This document shows, one piece after another, positions 52,908-62,160 of a stretch of DNA of 64,000 bases; within the stretch, counting starts at the first letter, position 1; every line of letters starts with the position of its first letter. Under the pieces are notes generated by a model that saw only the letters and a list, made by a program, of their open reading frames with translations, ran no database searches and was not told the DNA's origin. Location of the stretch: assembly GCF_900113015.1 (NCBI RefSeq), contig NZ_FONV01000002.1, forward strand, positions 682,001-746,000. The letters are read 5' to 3'. Origin of the DNA: Actinoplanes philippinensis (GTDB lineage Bacteria > Actinomycetota > Actinomycetes > Mycobacteriales > Micromonosporaceae). The position numbers and the translations under genes are program-made.

Positions 52908-53730
52908 CGAGCCGCCGCCGGACCGGACGCTGACCACGCTGTACGCCCGGTGGCCGCGGATCGGGCGGGTGGACGACGTGGACGCCTACGTGCACACCAT
53001 GCCGGTCCGGGTCTTCCTCGACGACCGGCGCCGGGGCTGGTGGAAGGTCCGGCTGCTGCTCCCGCCGCCCGAGCGGCCCCGGCCCCGCGACCCGCGGTCA
53101 CCGCCACGCCGAGCCCGGCGCCCGCGGCGCCGACCGGCTGCACGGTCGTCCGGCTGCCCACCGACGGCGGGCGCCAGGGTGCGGTCACGGCCGGCCGTGC
53201 CGGCGGCGCTGTCGGGCCGGCGTTCATCGGCGAGCTGCAGCCGGTACTACACCTCGCTGCGCTACCGGATCGCCGACGGCTTGTACGAGGAGCCGCCGAG
53301 GAGCGTGTCGCCGAACCTGACCGCCACGAACGGCCCGATCGCCGACGGCAGATACGAGGAGCCGCCGAGGAGCGTGTCGCCGAACCTGACCGCCACGAAC
53401 GGCCCGATCGCCGACGGCAGATACGAGGAGCCGCCGAGGAGCGTGTCGCCGAACCTGACCGCCACGAACGGCCCGATCGCCGACGGCAGATACGAGGAGC
53501 CGCCGAGGAGCGTGTCGCCGAACCTGACCGCCATGAACGGCCGGATCGCCGGCGGGCCGGCCGAGCGCGACCGGCGCCCGATCATCGCGGCCGGCGGCGA
53601 GGTGGTCGAGCTGCCGCGGTGCCGGACGGCGAAGGGGTACGAGGTCAGCGCCTTCAACGCCGACGGCCGCCGGCTCGGCGGGTACACCACCGGCACCGAC
53701 GGCGAGCAGGACGGCGCCGAAGGACCTGCC
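52908..53730 (+). pseudogene. decayed SigE/M-like sigma factor joined to a propeller-like gene remnant
   Basis: From 52908 the plus frame reads TLYARWPRIGRVDDVDAYVH and RVFLDDRRRGWWKVRLLLP, the region-2 end of SigE-family sigma-70 factors, without its start, upstream part or region 4. A second frame then gives APAAPTGCTVVRLPTDGGRQG, typical of the proteins encoded beside such sigma factors. The first frame resumes with four repeats (53269-53544) and ends GGEVVELPRCRTAKGYEV, NADGRRLGGYTTGTDG, also like those neighbours. The mosaic has no ribosome site and changes frame, so it is a pseudogene of two genes. The minus strand is also open here but lacks any recognised motif. Confidence 0.65.
53269..53544 (+). 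repeat. four tandem 69-bp repeats (23 codons each)
   Basis: Units at 53269-53337, 53338-53406, 53407-53475 and 53476-53544. Units 2 and 3 are identical; unit 1 differs only in its TTGTAC start of the fourth block, and unit 4 only in two or three bases at its end. In the plus frame each encodes IADGRYEEPPRSVSPNLTAT-NGP. On the minus strand each encodes IGPFVAVRFGDTLLGGSSYL-PSA. Near-identity means recent amplification. Confidence 0.95.
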
Positions 53731-53739
53731 ACGGAAACG

Positions 53740-53777
53740 ACCCGGGCGGGCGCCGCTGTCGCGGCACCCGCCCGGGT
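53740..53777. terminator. bidirectional terminator hairpin
   Basis: ACCCGGGCGGGCGCCGC (53740-53756) pairs with GCGGCACCCGCCCGGGT (53761-53777) with one mismatch around TGTC. It separates the pseudogene remnant from the convergent glycosidase gene, whose stop is 21 bases to the right. Confidence 0.8.
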
Positions 53778-53797
53778 TCCTCTTCTTTCTCCTGGGG

Positions 53798-55258
53798 TCA
53801 GGAGACGGCCACGTCGTCGAACCAGACGGAGCCGGTGTTGTCACCCGACTTGAGGTGCAGCTGGACGCTGGTGGCGCCGGCCGGGGCGGCCGCCTCGACG
53901 ACCAGCTTGGTCCACGACGAGTTCCCGGCGGGCAGGCGGTTCGAGGTGTTCTGGCTGATCCACTTGCCGTTGACGTCGAACCAGCTCAGCGCGATCTCGG
54001 TGATGCCGGTGGCGTTGACGCCGCGGGCGTACGCCTCGGCGCGCCAGCGGTAGCCGGCCTGCACGGGGGTGATCGGCGAGGTGACCAGCGAGGGCAGGCC
54101 GGCAGTGGTACGGCCGGTGCCGGCGAAACGGGCCGACTTGGCACCGGTGCGGGCGACGTCGGAGACGATCACGGGGGCGCCGGCGTCGGCGTTGGCCACC
54201 CGCCACGGCGAGTCGCCGGCGGCCGCCTCGAAACCGAGGTTGAGCAGGCTGTTCGGGACGGTGCCGGTGGTCCACCAGCTGCTCACCACGGTCGAGGCGA
54301 ACTTCGGCGAGCCGTCGGCGCGGAAGAGGCCGAACTTGTACTGGGCCGGCATCTGGGAGACCTGCGAGTTGGCCGGGATGGCGCCGCTCGCGAAGTCGTT
54401 CAGCGTCCACGGCGACACCGAGCGGACCCCGGTCTCGGCCGCGGCCCGGAACACCCGGGCCAGGTAGGCGCCCTGCTCGCCCTCGCTGACCACGGCGCTG
54501 CTGACACCGGTCTCACCGATCACGACCGGCGCCGGGGCGACCGCGGCCTGCGCCTTGCGGATCTCGGCGAGCGCCCGCTCCGAGGAGCCGTAGAAGTGGA
54601 AGTCGTAGTAGTCGAGCGGGGTGGCGCTGAGCGCCGACTTGATCTGCGCCATGCCGGGGGCGCCGGTGCCGCCGTCGACCGAGAGGGTGAGCGGCATGGC
54701 CGGGGCCCAGGCCCGGATCGCCGGGAGCACCTGCTTGATCCAGGTGACAGCGGCGGCGTCGCCGGGCTGGAACTCGTTCTTCAGCTCGACGGCGATCACG
54801 CGGCTGTCGTCCACGTACGGCGCGAGGACCGACTTGGCCCAGTTGACGCTGTTGGTGACCTCGTTGTAGCCGGCCCACCAGTCGAAGAGGGTGACCTTGA
54901 CGGTGAGGCCGTGCGCCTCGGCGATGCTGATGAACTTGCGCAGCTTCTCGGTGTACTCCGGCTTGGGGGTGGGCCAGCCGAACGCCTGCGGGAAGACGAT
55001 CACCCGCACGTTGTCGGCGCCCAGCCCGGCGGCCTTCGCCAGGTCGGCGTCGATCTTGACGGCGTCGAACCCGGTCCACATCGCCGACCAGCCCGCGTCC
55101 GACGGGTAGTAGTTGAGCGACTTGGCCGTCTGCACCGCGGCCATCCGGTCCGTCATGGTGGGAGTCTCCCCGACCGCGAGGGCGGGCGCGGCGGCGAGAC
55201 CGAGACTCATCAGAACGGTGGAGGCGAGGACGCCGGCGCGAACACGGAAGCTGCTCAT
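53798..55258 (-). CDS. secreted GH5-like glycosidase with carbohydrate-binding C-terminal module
   Basis: A 486-residue exported enzyme. Signal peptide (VLASTVLMSLGLAAAPALA). The TIM-barrel catalytic part covers about 40-320: IAVELKNEFQPGD has the acid/base Glu of clan GH-A, and APVVIGETGVSS has the nucleophile Glu. It probably cleaves beta-glucans or mannans. The C-terminal 150 residues (NSLLNLGFEAAAGDSPWRV to the end, SVWFDDVAVS) form a jelly-roll carbohydrate-binding module. The only hydrolase of its kind here; the RG-lyase remnant at 39.6 kb hints at past plant-polysaccharide use. Confidence 0.85.
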   Translation of the reverse strand: MSSFRVRAGVLASTVLMSLGLAAAPALAVGETPTMTDRMAAVQTAKSLNYYPSDAGWSAMWTGFDAVKIDADLAKAAGLGADNVRVIVFPQAFGWPTPKPEYTEKLRKFISIAEAHGLTVKVTLFDWWAGYNEVTNSVNWAKSVLAPYVDDSRVIAVELKNEFQPGDAAAVTWIKQVLPAIRAWAPAMPLTLSVDGGTGAPGMAQIKSALSATPLDYYDFHFYGSSERALAEIRKAQAAVAPAPVVIGETGVSSAVVSEGEQGAYLARVFRAAAETGVRSVSPWTLNDFASGAIPANSQVSQMPAQYKFGLFRADGSPKFASTVVSSWWTTGTVPNSLLNLGFEAAAGDSPWRVANADAGAPVIVSDVARTGAKSARFAGTGRTTAGLPSLVTSPITPVQAGYRWRAEAYARGVNATGITEIALSWFDVNGKWISQNTSNRLPAGNSSWTKLVVEAAAPAGATSVQLHLKSGDNTGSVWFDDVAVS

Positions 55259-55632
55259 GGGGGATCGATGCCTCTCGCAAGGTTGCTTTTCGGGGGTGAC
55301 CTCTCATTCGGCTCCGGCGTCGGTTCCTGCAGCTTCCGGCTGATGGCAAAGTGGTTGCAGACCGGGTGCGCCCTCTTCGGACGTTGCCGTCAGGTTGCCG
55401 TCCGGACCGGTCCGGCGCACTCGCCCTCCCCGCGATGCGTCCCGGCGTTGCGGATCGGTTGCCGCGCAACCGAACCGGGCTCCCCGTCCAGCATCGACCG
55501 AGCAGCCGCCGTCCACCGGCGACGCCCGCCGATTTCACCCCCGCGGAGGTGCAGGACGGGTAGATCGGTTGCAGTGATCCACAAACCACGATTCGATGGC
55601 TGTCGACCTGATGCGTGGACGGGGAGAACGAC
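55259..55632. other. divergent promoter region, no gene
   Basis: About 370 bases between the glycosidase and the metallophosphoesterase. CGGTTGC (55456-55462) and GCAACCG (55466-55472) form a perfect 7-bp inverted repeat. GATCGGTTGC recurs at about 55453 and 55563. These could be operator half-sites for the glycosidase. I see no coding frame with support. Confidence 0.45.
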
Positions 55633-56421
55633 ATGCGCCTGCTGGACGACCGGCCGAAGCGGCTGGCGACGATCCCGTACCGGGCGGCCGGTCCCGGTGG
55701 CGCCACCCGGACGCTGCAACTCGCCGTCGAGAGCCTCCGGGTCGACACGCTGCCGGCCGGCTGCCCGGCGCTGCTCGCCACCGGCGATCTCCAGGGCATC
55801 GCCGTCTCCCCCGACGACGGGAGACCGGTCCTGCTCGGCGTCGCCCTCGCCGGATACCTGCGGCTGTGGGGCGAGAGCGGCCTGCTGCCGGCGCCCCGCG
55901 ACATCACCGTGCTGCTCACCGGCGACCTCTACTCGGCGCCGAACGCCGACCGCCGCGGCGCGTCCGGCGACGTGCACGAGGTGTGGGCGGCCTTCGCCGC
56001 CGGCTGCCCGGCGGTCCTCGGCATCGCCGGCAACCACGACCTGGTCACCGGCGGCGTGAGCGGGCTCGGCCCCGGCGTCGCCCTGCTCGACGGAGCCCGG
56101 CGTGAGCACGGCGGGCTCACCGTCGCGGGCGTCAGCGGCGTCATCGGAGACCCTTCACAACCATTCCGGCGTACGGAGGAAGCGTTCCTGGCCACGGTGG
56201 AGAAGGCCGGCTCGCCCCCACCCGACGTGCTGCTGCTGCACGAGGGCCCGCGCGGCACCGGCCCCGACCAGCCCGGCCGGCCCGCCCTGCGCACCCTGCT
56301 GGAGCGGCGTCCGCCGGCGCTGACCCTGTGCGGGCACGTCCACTGGAGCCGGCCGGTCGCGCCGCTCGGCAGCGGTCACATCGTCAACGTGGACGCCCGG
56401 GTGGTGCTGTTCACCAGATGA
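55633..56421 (+). CDS. metallophosphoesterase, calcineurin-like
   Basis: A 262-residue protein. ATG 55633 has GGGGAGA upstream. Metal-site pieces are visible: LATGDLQGI near residue 50, VLLTGDLYSAPN, GIAGNHDLV (GNHD motif) and a closing CGHVHWSRPVAPLGSGHIVN (GHxH). The first metal Asp-x-His motif is not obvious, so the site may be divergent. Cytosolic; substrate unknown. Its stop overlaps the convergent EEP-family gene by 11 bases. Confidence 0.8.
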   Translation: MRLLDDRPKRLATIPYRAAGPGGATRTLQLAVESLRVDTLPAGCPALLATGDLQGIAVSPDDGRPVLLGVALAGYLRLWGESGLLPAPRDITVLLTGDLYSAPNADRRGASGDVHEVWAAFAAGCPAVLGIAGNHDLVTGGVSGLGPGVALLDGARREHGGLTVAGVSGVIGDPSQPFRRTEEAFLATVEKAGSPPPDVLLLHEGPRGTGPDQPGRPALRTLLERRPPALTLCGHVHWSRPVAPLGSGHIVNVDARVVLFTR

Positions 56422-57142
56422 GCTCGGCCTCCACGGCGTAGTGGTCGGAGAGGTACGCGGGGCGGCCGTCGTCCAGGCGTACCTCCTCCTGGAAGGTCAA
56501 ACGGGCCTCGGCCCGCGGCACCGCCCGGACCAGCACATGGTCGAGGGCCGTCGGCGACGGCCAGTCCGGCGACGGCCGGTAGGTCGGCCGCGGGTCGCCG
56601 GCCAGCACGTCCCGCAGCCCGGCCGCCGCCAAGAAGCCGGTGAGCAGCGACGACGTCCGGGACACGTTGAGGTCGCCGACAACTGCCAGGGGAGTCGCCC
56701 GGTCGATCGTCGCCAGCCGCTCCGCCAGATGATCGAATTCGGACCTCAGGACGGCTGTGTAGCGCTCGTCCAGGCGGGCCGACAGGTGCGTGTTGACCAC
56801 CACGACGTCGCCGTCACCGGTGGCGATCGTGAGGATCTGGGCGCCCTTGCGCATCAGGAACTCCGGCCGCGCCGGCCCGGTCCGCGGGTAGCCGGAATGC
56901 TCGCGGGCCACGATCGGCCACCGGGACAGCACCACCAGACCGCCCTTGAGCAGCACCGACCCGGTGTAGGCGGCATGTCGCAGGCTCGGCGTCAGCGAGC
57001 GGATCAGGCTCGCGTGGCGCCGGTACATCACCTCCTGCAGGCAGACGACGTCGTGGCCGCCCCGCTCCAGCCGTGGGCCGAGCGCCCGCAACCGCGCCCG
57101 CACGTCACCGCGGAACAGCGTGTTGAAGGTCAGCAGCCGCAC
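56411..57142 (-). CDS. endonuclease/exonuclease/phosphatase family protein
   Basis: A 243-residue EEP-fold hydrolase. Seen: RLLTFNTLFRG at the start (Asn of the metal site), VCLQEVMYR with the metal Glu, VVVNTHLSARL, VVGDLNVSRTSS (DxN), and the final SDHYAVEAEL His. These are the classical motifs. GTG 57142 starts it, 2 bases after the peptidase stop, so the two are likely an operon. Substrate (nucleic acid, phosphoinositide or another phosphodiester) cannot be chosen. Confidence 0.88.
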   Translation of the reverse strand: MRLLTFNTLFRGDVRARLRALGPRLERGGHDVVCLQEVMYRRHASLIRSLTPSLRHAAYTGSVLLKGGLVVLSRWPIVAREHSGYPRTGPARPEFLMRKGAQILTIATGDGDVVVVNTHLSARLDERYTAVLRSEFDHLAERLATIDRATPLAVVGDLNVSRTSSLLTGFLAAAGLRDVLAGDPRPTYRPSPDWPSPTALDHVLVRAVPRAEARLTFQEEVRLDDGRPAYLSDHYAVEAELIW

Positions 57143-57144
57143 GG

Positions 57145-59136
57145 TCAGCGGGCCAGCCTGCGCCAGAGGAACTCCAGCGCCAGCGCCCGGATCGTGGCGG
57201 CCTGATCATTGTCGGCCGCGCCGGCGTGCCCGCCCTCCACGTTCTCGTGGTAGGAGACCTCGTGGCCCTGCTCTCGCATCAGGGCGGCCATCTTGCGGGC
57301 GTGCCCGGGATGCACACGGTCGTCGCGGGTCGAGGTCAGGAACATCGCCGGCGGATACGACCGGCCGGCCCGCACGTTCTGGTACGGCGAGTACTCGCGC
57401 AGGAACTCCCAGTCGGCGGGCACGTCGGGATCGCCGTACTCGGCGACCCAGGAGACCCCGGCCAGCAGCCTGGTGTAACGGCGCATGTCGAGCAGCGGCA
57501 CCGACGCGACCACCGCGCCGAACAGCTCCGGGTAGCGGGTCAGCATCACCCCCATGAGCAGGCCGCCGTTGCTGCCGCCCGTGATGCCGAGCTGCTCCGG
57601 CGTGGTGATCCCGCGAGCGACCAGGTCGGCGGCGACCGCGGCGAAGTCCTCGTACGCCCGCAGCCGGTTCTCCCGCAGCGCGGCCCGGTGCCAGTCCGGC
57701 CCGTACTCGCCGCCGCCCCGGATGTTGGCGACCGCGTAGGCGCCGCCCCGGGCCAGCCAGCCCCGGCCGATCACCGCGTCGTAGCCGGGAGTCAGCGCGA
57801 TCTCGAAACCGCCGTACCCGCTGAGCAGCGCCGGACCGGGTTTCTCCCCGCCGACCACGAAATACGGCACCCGGGTCCCGTCGGCCGAGGTGGCGAAGAA
57901 CTGCCGCACCTCGAGCCCGGCCGGGTCGAAGAAGGCCGGCTGCCGTTTGAGCACCTCGACCGGCCCGCCGACCGTGCCCAGGCTCAGCGTCGTCGGCCGC
58001 AGGAAGCCCTCGGCGGCGATCAGGTACGAGTCGTCGCGATCCGGGTCGGTGTCGACGATCCACACCTGCGCGTACTCCCCGGCGCCGGGCAGGGTCTGCC
58101 GGGTCCACTCCGGCTCGCCCGGGGTGAGGACGTGCGCCTCGGTCCGCACGTCGGTCATGGTGACCAGCAGCAGGTGGTTGCGGGTCCACGACCAGCTGTT
58201 GAGCGAGCTGCGCCCGTCCGGCCGGAACAGCACGGTGAAGTCATCGCGGCCGACCCGGGTGGCCAGCAACGACCCACCGGGGTACGTCACACCGCCGACC
58301 GTCCACGGTGTCCGCACCCGGACCAGCAGCCACTCCCGGTGCACCTGGCAGTCGGCGTCCTCCGGCACGTCGACCCGCTCCAGCGGGCCGCCCGTCGGGC
58401 CCACGTGATACTCGCTGGTGAAGAAGGTCGGGTGCCGGATCATGATGTCCCGCTCGTAGCCCTCGGTGGCGTCGTGGTGGGCGCGGACCACGATGTCGTC
58501 GACGCGCCCCTCGAACACCGTCGCCGCCTCGGCCAGCGGGGTGCCCCGCCGCCACCGCTTGATCACCCTCGGGTAGCCGGAGGCGGTCAGCGACCCGGGC
58601 CCGAAGTCGGTGCCGACGAAGATGTGGTCCGCGTCGATCCAGCCGACGTCGGACTTCGCCTCCGGCAGGACGAACCCGTCGGTCACGAACTCCCGGCGGA
58701 CCAGGTCGAACTCGCGGACCACCGACGCGTCCGCGCCACCGCGGGACAGGCTGATCAGGCAGCGGTCGTGGCCGGGCCGCAGCACCGTCACGTCGCTCCA
58801 CGTCCAGTTCTCGCCCTCGGCCTCGTTCAGCGCGCCGACGTCGAGCAGCACGTCCCACTCCGGCTCGTCCCGCCGGTACTGCTCGGCGGTGGTCCGCCGC
58901 CACAGGCCACGCGGATGCTCGGCGTCCTTCCAGAACGAGTAGTAGAAGCCGTCACCGCACCAGCTCGGGAACGCGATCCGGTCGCTGCTGTCCAGCACCT
59001 CCCGGATCGCGTCCTTCGTCCGCGTGAAGTCCTCATCGGCCAGAGCCGCCAGCGTCTCGGCGTTGCGCTCCGCGACCCACCGGGCCGCCTCGGGCTCGTC
59101 GAGAGATTCCAGCCAGAGATACGCATCGTCGATCAT
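57145..59136 (-). CDS. prolyl oligopeptidase-type S9 peptidase
   Basis: A 663-residue cytosolic peptidase. The N-terminal beta-propeller covers about 50-390; the alpha/beta hydrolase domain follows. Catalytic Ser is in ITGGSNGGLLMG, Asp in TSTRDDRVHPGHARK, and His in VEGGHAGAADND. WLESLDEPEAARWV at the N terminus is typical of the S9A group. It cleaves short peptides after proline or related residues. It is followed closely by the EEP gene. Confidence 0.92.
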   Translation of the reverse strand: MIDDAYLWLESLDEPEAARWVAERNAETLAALADEDFTRTKDAIREVLDSSDRIAFPSWCGDGFYYSFWKDAEHPRGLWRRTTAEQYRRDEPEWDVLLDVGALNEAEGENWTWSDVTVLRPGHDRCLISLSRGGADASVVREFDLVRREFVTDGFVLPEAKSDVGWIDADHIFVGTDFGPGSLTASGYPRVIKRWRRGTPLAEAATVFEGRVDDIVVRAHHDATEGYERDIMIRHPTFFTSEYHVGPTGGPLERVDVPEDADCQVHREWLLVRVRTPWTVGGVTYPGGSLLATRVGRDDFTVLFRPDGRSSLNSWSWTRNHLLLVTMTDVRTEAHVLTPGEPEWTRQTLPGAGEYAQVWIVDTDPDRDDSYLIAAEGFLRPTTLSLGTVGGPVEVLKRQPAFFDPAGLEVRQFFATSADGTRVPYFVVGGEKPGPALLSGYGGFEIALTPGYDAVIGRGWLARGGAYAVANIRGGGEYGPDWHRAALRENRLRAYEDFAAVAADLVARGITTPEQLGITGGSNGGLLMGVMLTRYPELFGAVVASVPLLDMRRYTRLLAGVSWVAEYGDPDVPADWEFLREYSPYQNVRAGRSYPPAMFLTSTRDDRVHPGHARKMAALMREQGHEVSYHENVEGGHAGAADNDQAATIRALALEFLWRRLAR

Positions 59137-59151
59137 CGGTCGACGATGGCA

Positions 59152-60441
59152 TCAAGCCGCGTCGTTGCCAACCCCGCCGGCCGGGCGGTCCGCGGACGGC
59201 AGAGCGGCCGGCCGCGGCAGCAACTGGGCGGCCAGCAGGGTCGCCAGCGCGGAGGTGTCCGCGCCGCCGTCACCGTCGGTGCGCACCACCACCGGCTGGG
59301 GCGCCTTGCCGGCCAGCTCGGCGCCCACCTCGAGCCGGCGCAGCGCCAGCTCGTACTGCAGGACCGCCCGGTTGTCGCGGTAGGCCTGGGCCAGCCGCTG
59401 CTGCGCCTTCGCCTCGTTCTCCGCCGCGATCAGGCCGCTGCGCCCCCGGGTCTCGATCTCGAACCGGACCCGCTGCGCGTTCGTCTCCTGCTCCTCCAGC
59501 AGCTGGGCGACCTGCTCCCGGGCCTTGTTGAGGGACGCCTTCACCTCGACGATCCGGGCGTCGCGCACCTTCTTCGCCCGCTCGATGTCCATCTGCAACT
59601 GGTCGATCCGGCGCTTGCGGGTCAGGCCCCACTCCTGCTCGTAGGCGGCGCTCTCCTTCGCCACCCGCTCCCGGGTGGCCAGGTGCTGCTGGTACTGGGC
59701 GGGCAGCTGCACGTCCGGGATGTTGCAGCCGGTGATTCGTACGCCGTACCGGTCCAGCTGCCGGTTCAGCAGATCCTGCATGTCGGCCACGTCCGAGCCG
59801 CGCAGGTCGTACGCCCGCTCGGTCTGCACCATCCGGGCCCGCTGCCGGATCGCGTCCTGCACGGCGCTGGACAGCACCAGGTCGAAGTTGCCCGCCCCGA
59901 TCGTCCGGACGAACAGGACCGCGTCGGTGATCCGCAGCTTCAGGAAGAACTCGATCGAGCGCAGCGGCACGTTCTCCCGGGTGGGGCAGGCCATCACCGG
60001 CGCCGAGTACGGGATCTCGGTCGCCACGTCGACCACGAACGCGACCCGCGACCACGGGTGCCACAGGTAGTGCCGGCCCGGCTCCAGGGTGCGGGAGACC
60101 GCGCCGTACCGGGTCAGCACGCCGTTGGTGCCCTGCTCGATCTCCACGATCGAGCTGCGCCACCACCACAGCGCCCCGGCCAGCAGCAACAGGACGCCGG
60201 AGAGGTACGCCAGGAAGCCGGGGAAACCGGCGTCACCACGGATCGTGGACATCACCCCGGACAGCAGGGCCAGCAGGCCGAGCCAGAGCGGGGCCAGCCA
60301 GCCGAGCCGGCGGCGATGCTTCGGGATGACGACCGGGACCAGGGTGCCGGCCTCGCCGCCGCGCAGCAGCCGGGCCACGTCGCTCCACGGCGCGACCACC
60401 TCGCTGATGGTCGAATTGCGGCCCTTGGTAGCCGTACTCAT
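59152..60441 (-). CDS. SPFH/Band 7 membrane protein B
   Basis: A 429-residue membrane protein. Two helices near the N terminus (LGWLAPLWLGLLALLSGVM and FLAYLSGVLLLLAGALWWW, about 49-95) precede an SPFH domain (GTNGVLTRYGAVSRTLEPGRHYLWHPW onward) and a long coiled coil rich in Glu, Arg and Gln (about 240-380). ATG 60441 overlaps the stop of the partner gene (ATGA). SPFH proteins make ring-like membrane scaffolds, as in HflK/HflC or flotillins. Specific function unknown; no protease gene is adjacent. Confidence 0.85.
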   Translation of the reverse strand: MSTATKGRNSTISEVVAPWSDVARLLRGGEAGTLVPVVIPKHRRRLGWLAPLWLGLLALLSGVMSTIRGDAGFPGFLAYLSGVLLLLAGALWWWRSSIVEIEQGTNGVLTRYGAVSRTLEPGRHYLWHPWSRVAFVVDVATEIPYSAPVMACPTRENVPLRSIEFFLKLRITDAVLFVRTIGAGNFDLVLSSAVQDAIRQRARMVQTERAYDLRGSDVADMQDLLNRQLDRYGVRITGCNIPDVQLPAQYQQHLATRERVAKESAAYEQEWGLTRKRRIDQLQMDIERAKKVRDARIVEVKASLNKAREQVAQLLEEQETNAQRVRFEIETRGRSGLIAAENEAKAQQRLAQAYRDNRAVLQYELALRRLEVGAELAGKAPQPVVVRTDGDGGADTSALATLLAAQLLPRPAALPSADRPAGGVGNDAA

Positions 60442-62015
60442 GCCTGGTTCTCCTCTTCGACCTCGACGGCCGGAACGGCCGGCCGGCCGGCGTCGCGCAA
60501 CGCGTTGATCTCCTGCTCGCGGTCGGCGATACGCTGCGCCACCTCGGCCAGCCGGGTGCGCATGGCCGCCATGTCCGCCTCGGTGAACAGCTCGCTGCCC
60601 CGCTCGCCGACCATCTCGCGGGCCAGTTGCAGCAGGTCGATGCCGACCGCGCCGTTCGGGTCGGCGGAGCCGCCGATCCGGACCAGCCGCGGCAGGTGCC
60701 CGGCCACCGCCTCCAGCCGGTCGAGGACCTCCCGCTGGTAGCGGTACTCCAGGATCTCCGGGGCCTCGGCCACGGTCACCGCGCGGATGTCCAGGGCCTG
60801 CGCCTCCAGCAGCGCCGCGTTCGCCTTCGCCTCCGACTCGGCCAGGATGTACCGCTGACGGGCCAGCGCCTCGGCCCGGTTCGTCTCCCGCTCCAGGGCG
60901 GTGTCCATCTGCGCCTGGTACTGCGCGATGTCGGCCTGGATCGCCGACAGCGTCTCCTGCAGGCTGGCCAGCTCCTTGATCAGGTCGCCCTCGTCCTGCT
61001 CCTTGCGCAGTTGCAGGGCGTACTCGTGGGTGTAGGCGTCCTTGGCCACCCGCACCATCTCGGGCGCGGCCAGGTCCATCCGGTACTTGCGGTCGGACGG
61101 CTCGGCGTGCGTGATGTTCGCGTTGGTCAGCTCCACCGCCGGACGGAACTGCTGGTTCAGCTGGTCCAGCAGACGGCCCGTCTCCTCGCCGACCATGTTG
61201 TAGATGTCCGCCGCCGACTGCTCGTAGATCAGGCTGCGGATCGTCTCGCTGACCGCGTTGCCCAGTTTCTCCTCGAAACCGCGGACCGCGCCGAGCGTGT
61301 AGACGAACTCCACCGGGTCACTGATCCGGAACTGGATGAACAGGTCGATCGACGCCTTCACCCCGCCCTTCGTCGGCGCCTCCCGGACCGGGGCGTTGAA
61401 CGGGTACTCCCGGGTGGTGTTCAGGATGTACGACACCCGCTTCCACGGGTTCAGCAGGATGATCCGGCCCGGCCCGACCACCTGCTCCAGCTTCCCGAAC
61501 CGGGTGATCAGCGCGGCACAGCCGTCCGGCACCATCACCATCCCCTGCCGCCACCAGACGAAGCCCACCGCCAGCAGCGACAGCACCCAGTAGTGCACGC
61601 CGAACCAGGGATTGGTCAGCACGTCGCCGCCGGCCACCCCGATCGCCGCGGCCGCCGCCACCCCGATCACCGGCAGCAGCAGCACCGGCAGCATGGTCAC
61701 CAGCGAACGGCCGCGCGGGATCACCATCGGGCAGATGACGTGCACCTGCTCGCCGTCCTGCCGGCGCAGCTCGCTGCGGTTGAGCACCTCCCCCGCCTCG
61801 TCCAGCGCGACCATCCGCTGCTCCATGACGGTGTCGACGCTGCCGCCGAGGTCCCGCGCCGCCGGGAAGTCGACCGGATCGACCCCCAGATCCAGCTGCC
61901 CCGACGCCACCGCCTTGCCCAGCCGGCGAGCCTCCTCCACCGCCACGGCCCGAGGATCGGCCCCCTCCGCGATCGCCTTGGCCGCTTTGCGTAATCCCTG
62001 CTGGAGACGTGCCAC
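60438..62015 (-). CDS. SPFH/Band 7 membrane protein A
   Basis: A 525-residue protein with the same layout as its partner. A longer N-terminal region of about 100 residues leads to helices (LVTMLPVLLLPVIGVAAAAAIG and HYWVLSLLAVGFVWW, about 100-155), an SPFH domain (DGCAALITRFGKLEQVVGPGRIILLNPW and later) and a coiled coil with Gln/Glu/Arg to about residue 420, then a charged tail. GTG 62015 starts it, and its stop overlaps SPFH B, so the two are made together. The pair probably forms a mixed ring in the membrane, by analogy with HflK-HflC. Confidence 0.85.
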   Translation of the reverse strand: MARLQQGLRKAAKAIAEGADPRAVAVEEARRLGKAVASGQLDLGVDPVDFPAARDLGGSVDTVMEQRMVALDEAGEVLNRSELRRQDGEQVHVICPMVIPRGRSLVTMLPVLLLPVIGVAAAAAIGVAGGDVLTNPWFGVHYWVLSLLAVGFVWWRQGMVMVPDGCAALITRFGKLEQVVGPGRIILLNPWKRVSYILNTTREYPFNAPVREAPTKGGVKASIDLFIQFRISDPVEFVYTLGAVRGFEEKLGNAVSETIRSLIYEQSAADIYNMVGEETGRLLDQLNQQFRPAVELTNANITHAEPSDRKYRMDLAAPEMVRVAKDAYTHEYALQLRKEQDEGDLIKELASLQETLSAIQADIAQYQAQMDTALERETNRAEALARQRYILAESEAKANAALLEAQALDIRAVTVAEAPEILEYRYQREVLDRLEAVAGHLPRLVRIGGSADPNGAVGIDLLQLAREMVGERGSELFTEADMAAMRTRLAEVAQRIADREQEINALRDAGRPAVPAVEVEEENQA

Positions 62016-62160
62016 GGTCCCCCCTCATCCGTCGCTGTAGAACCCGAGATGCTATCCAGGCCGCTCAACCGAAGCGGGTGGTGGCGGCCCGGTACGCCAG
62101 GAGCCTGACGGGTGCGCGAAACGCCGCCGGCGCCGGATGCCGGCCGGGATCATCCGTGGA

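Noticed and set aside
53269..53544. CRISPR array
   Set aside because: The 69-bp units are directly adjacent, with no spacers, and encode in-frame protein repeats.
57226..60741. 1171-codon plus frame opposite the S9 peptidase and SPFH genes
   Set aside because: Spans two well-supported opposite-strand genes, has no ribosome site and a shadow composition.
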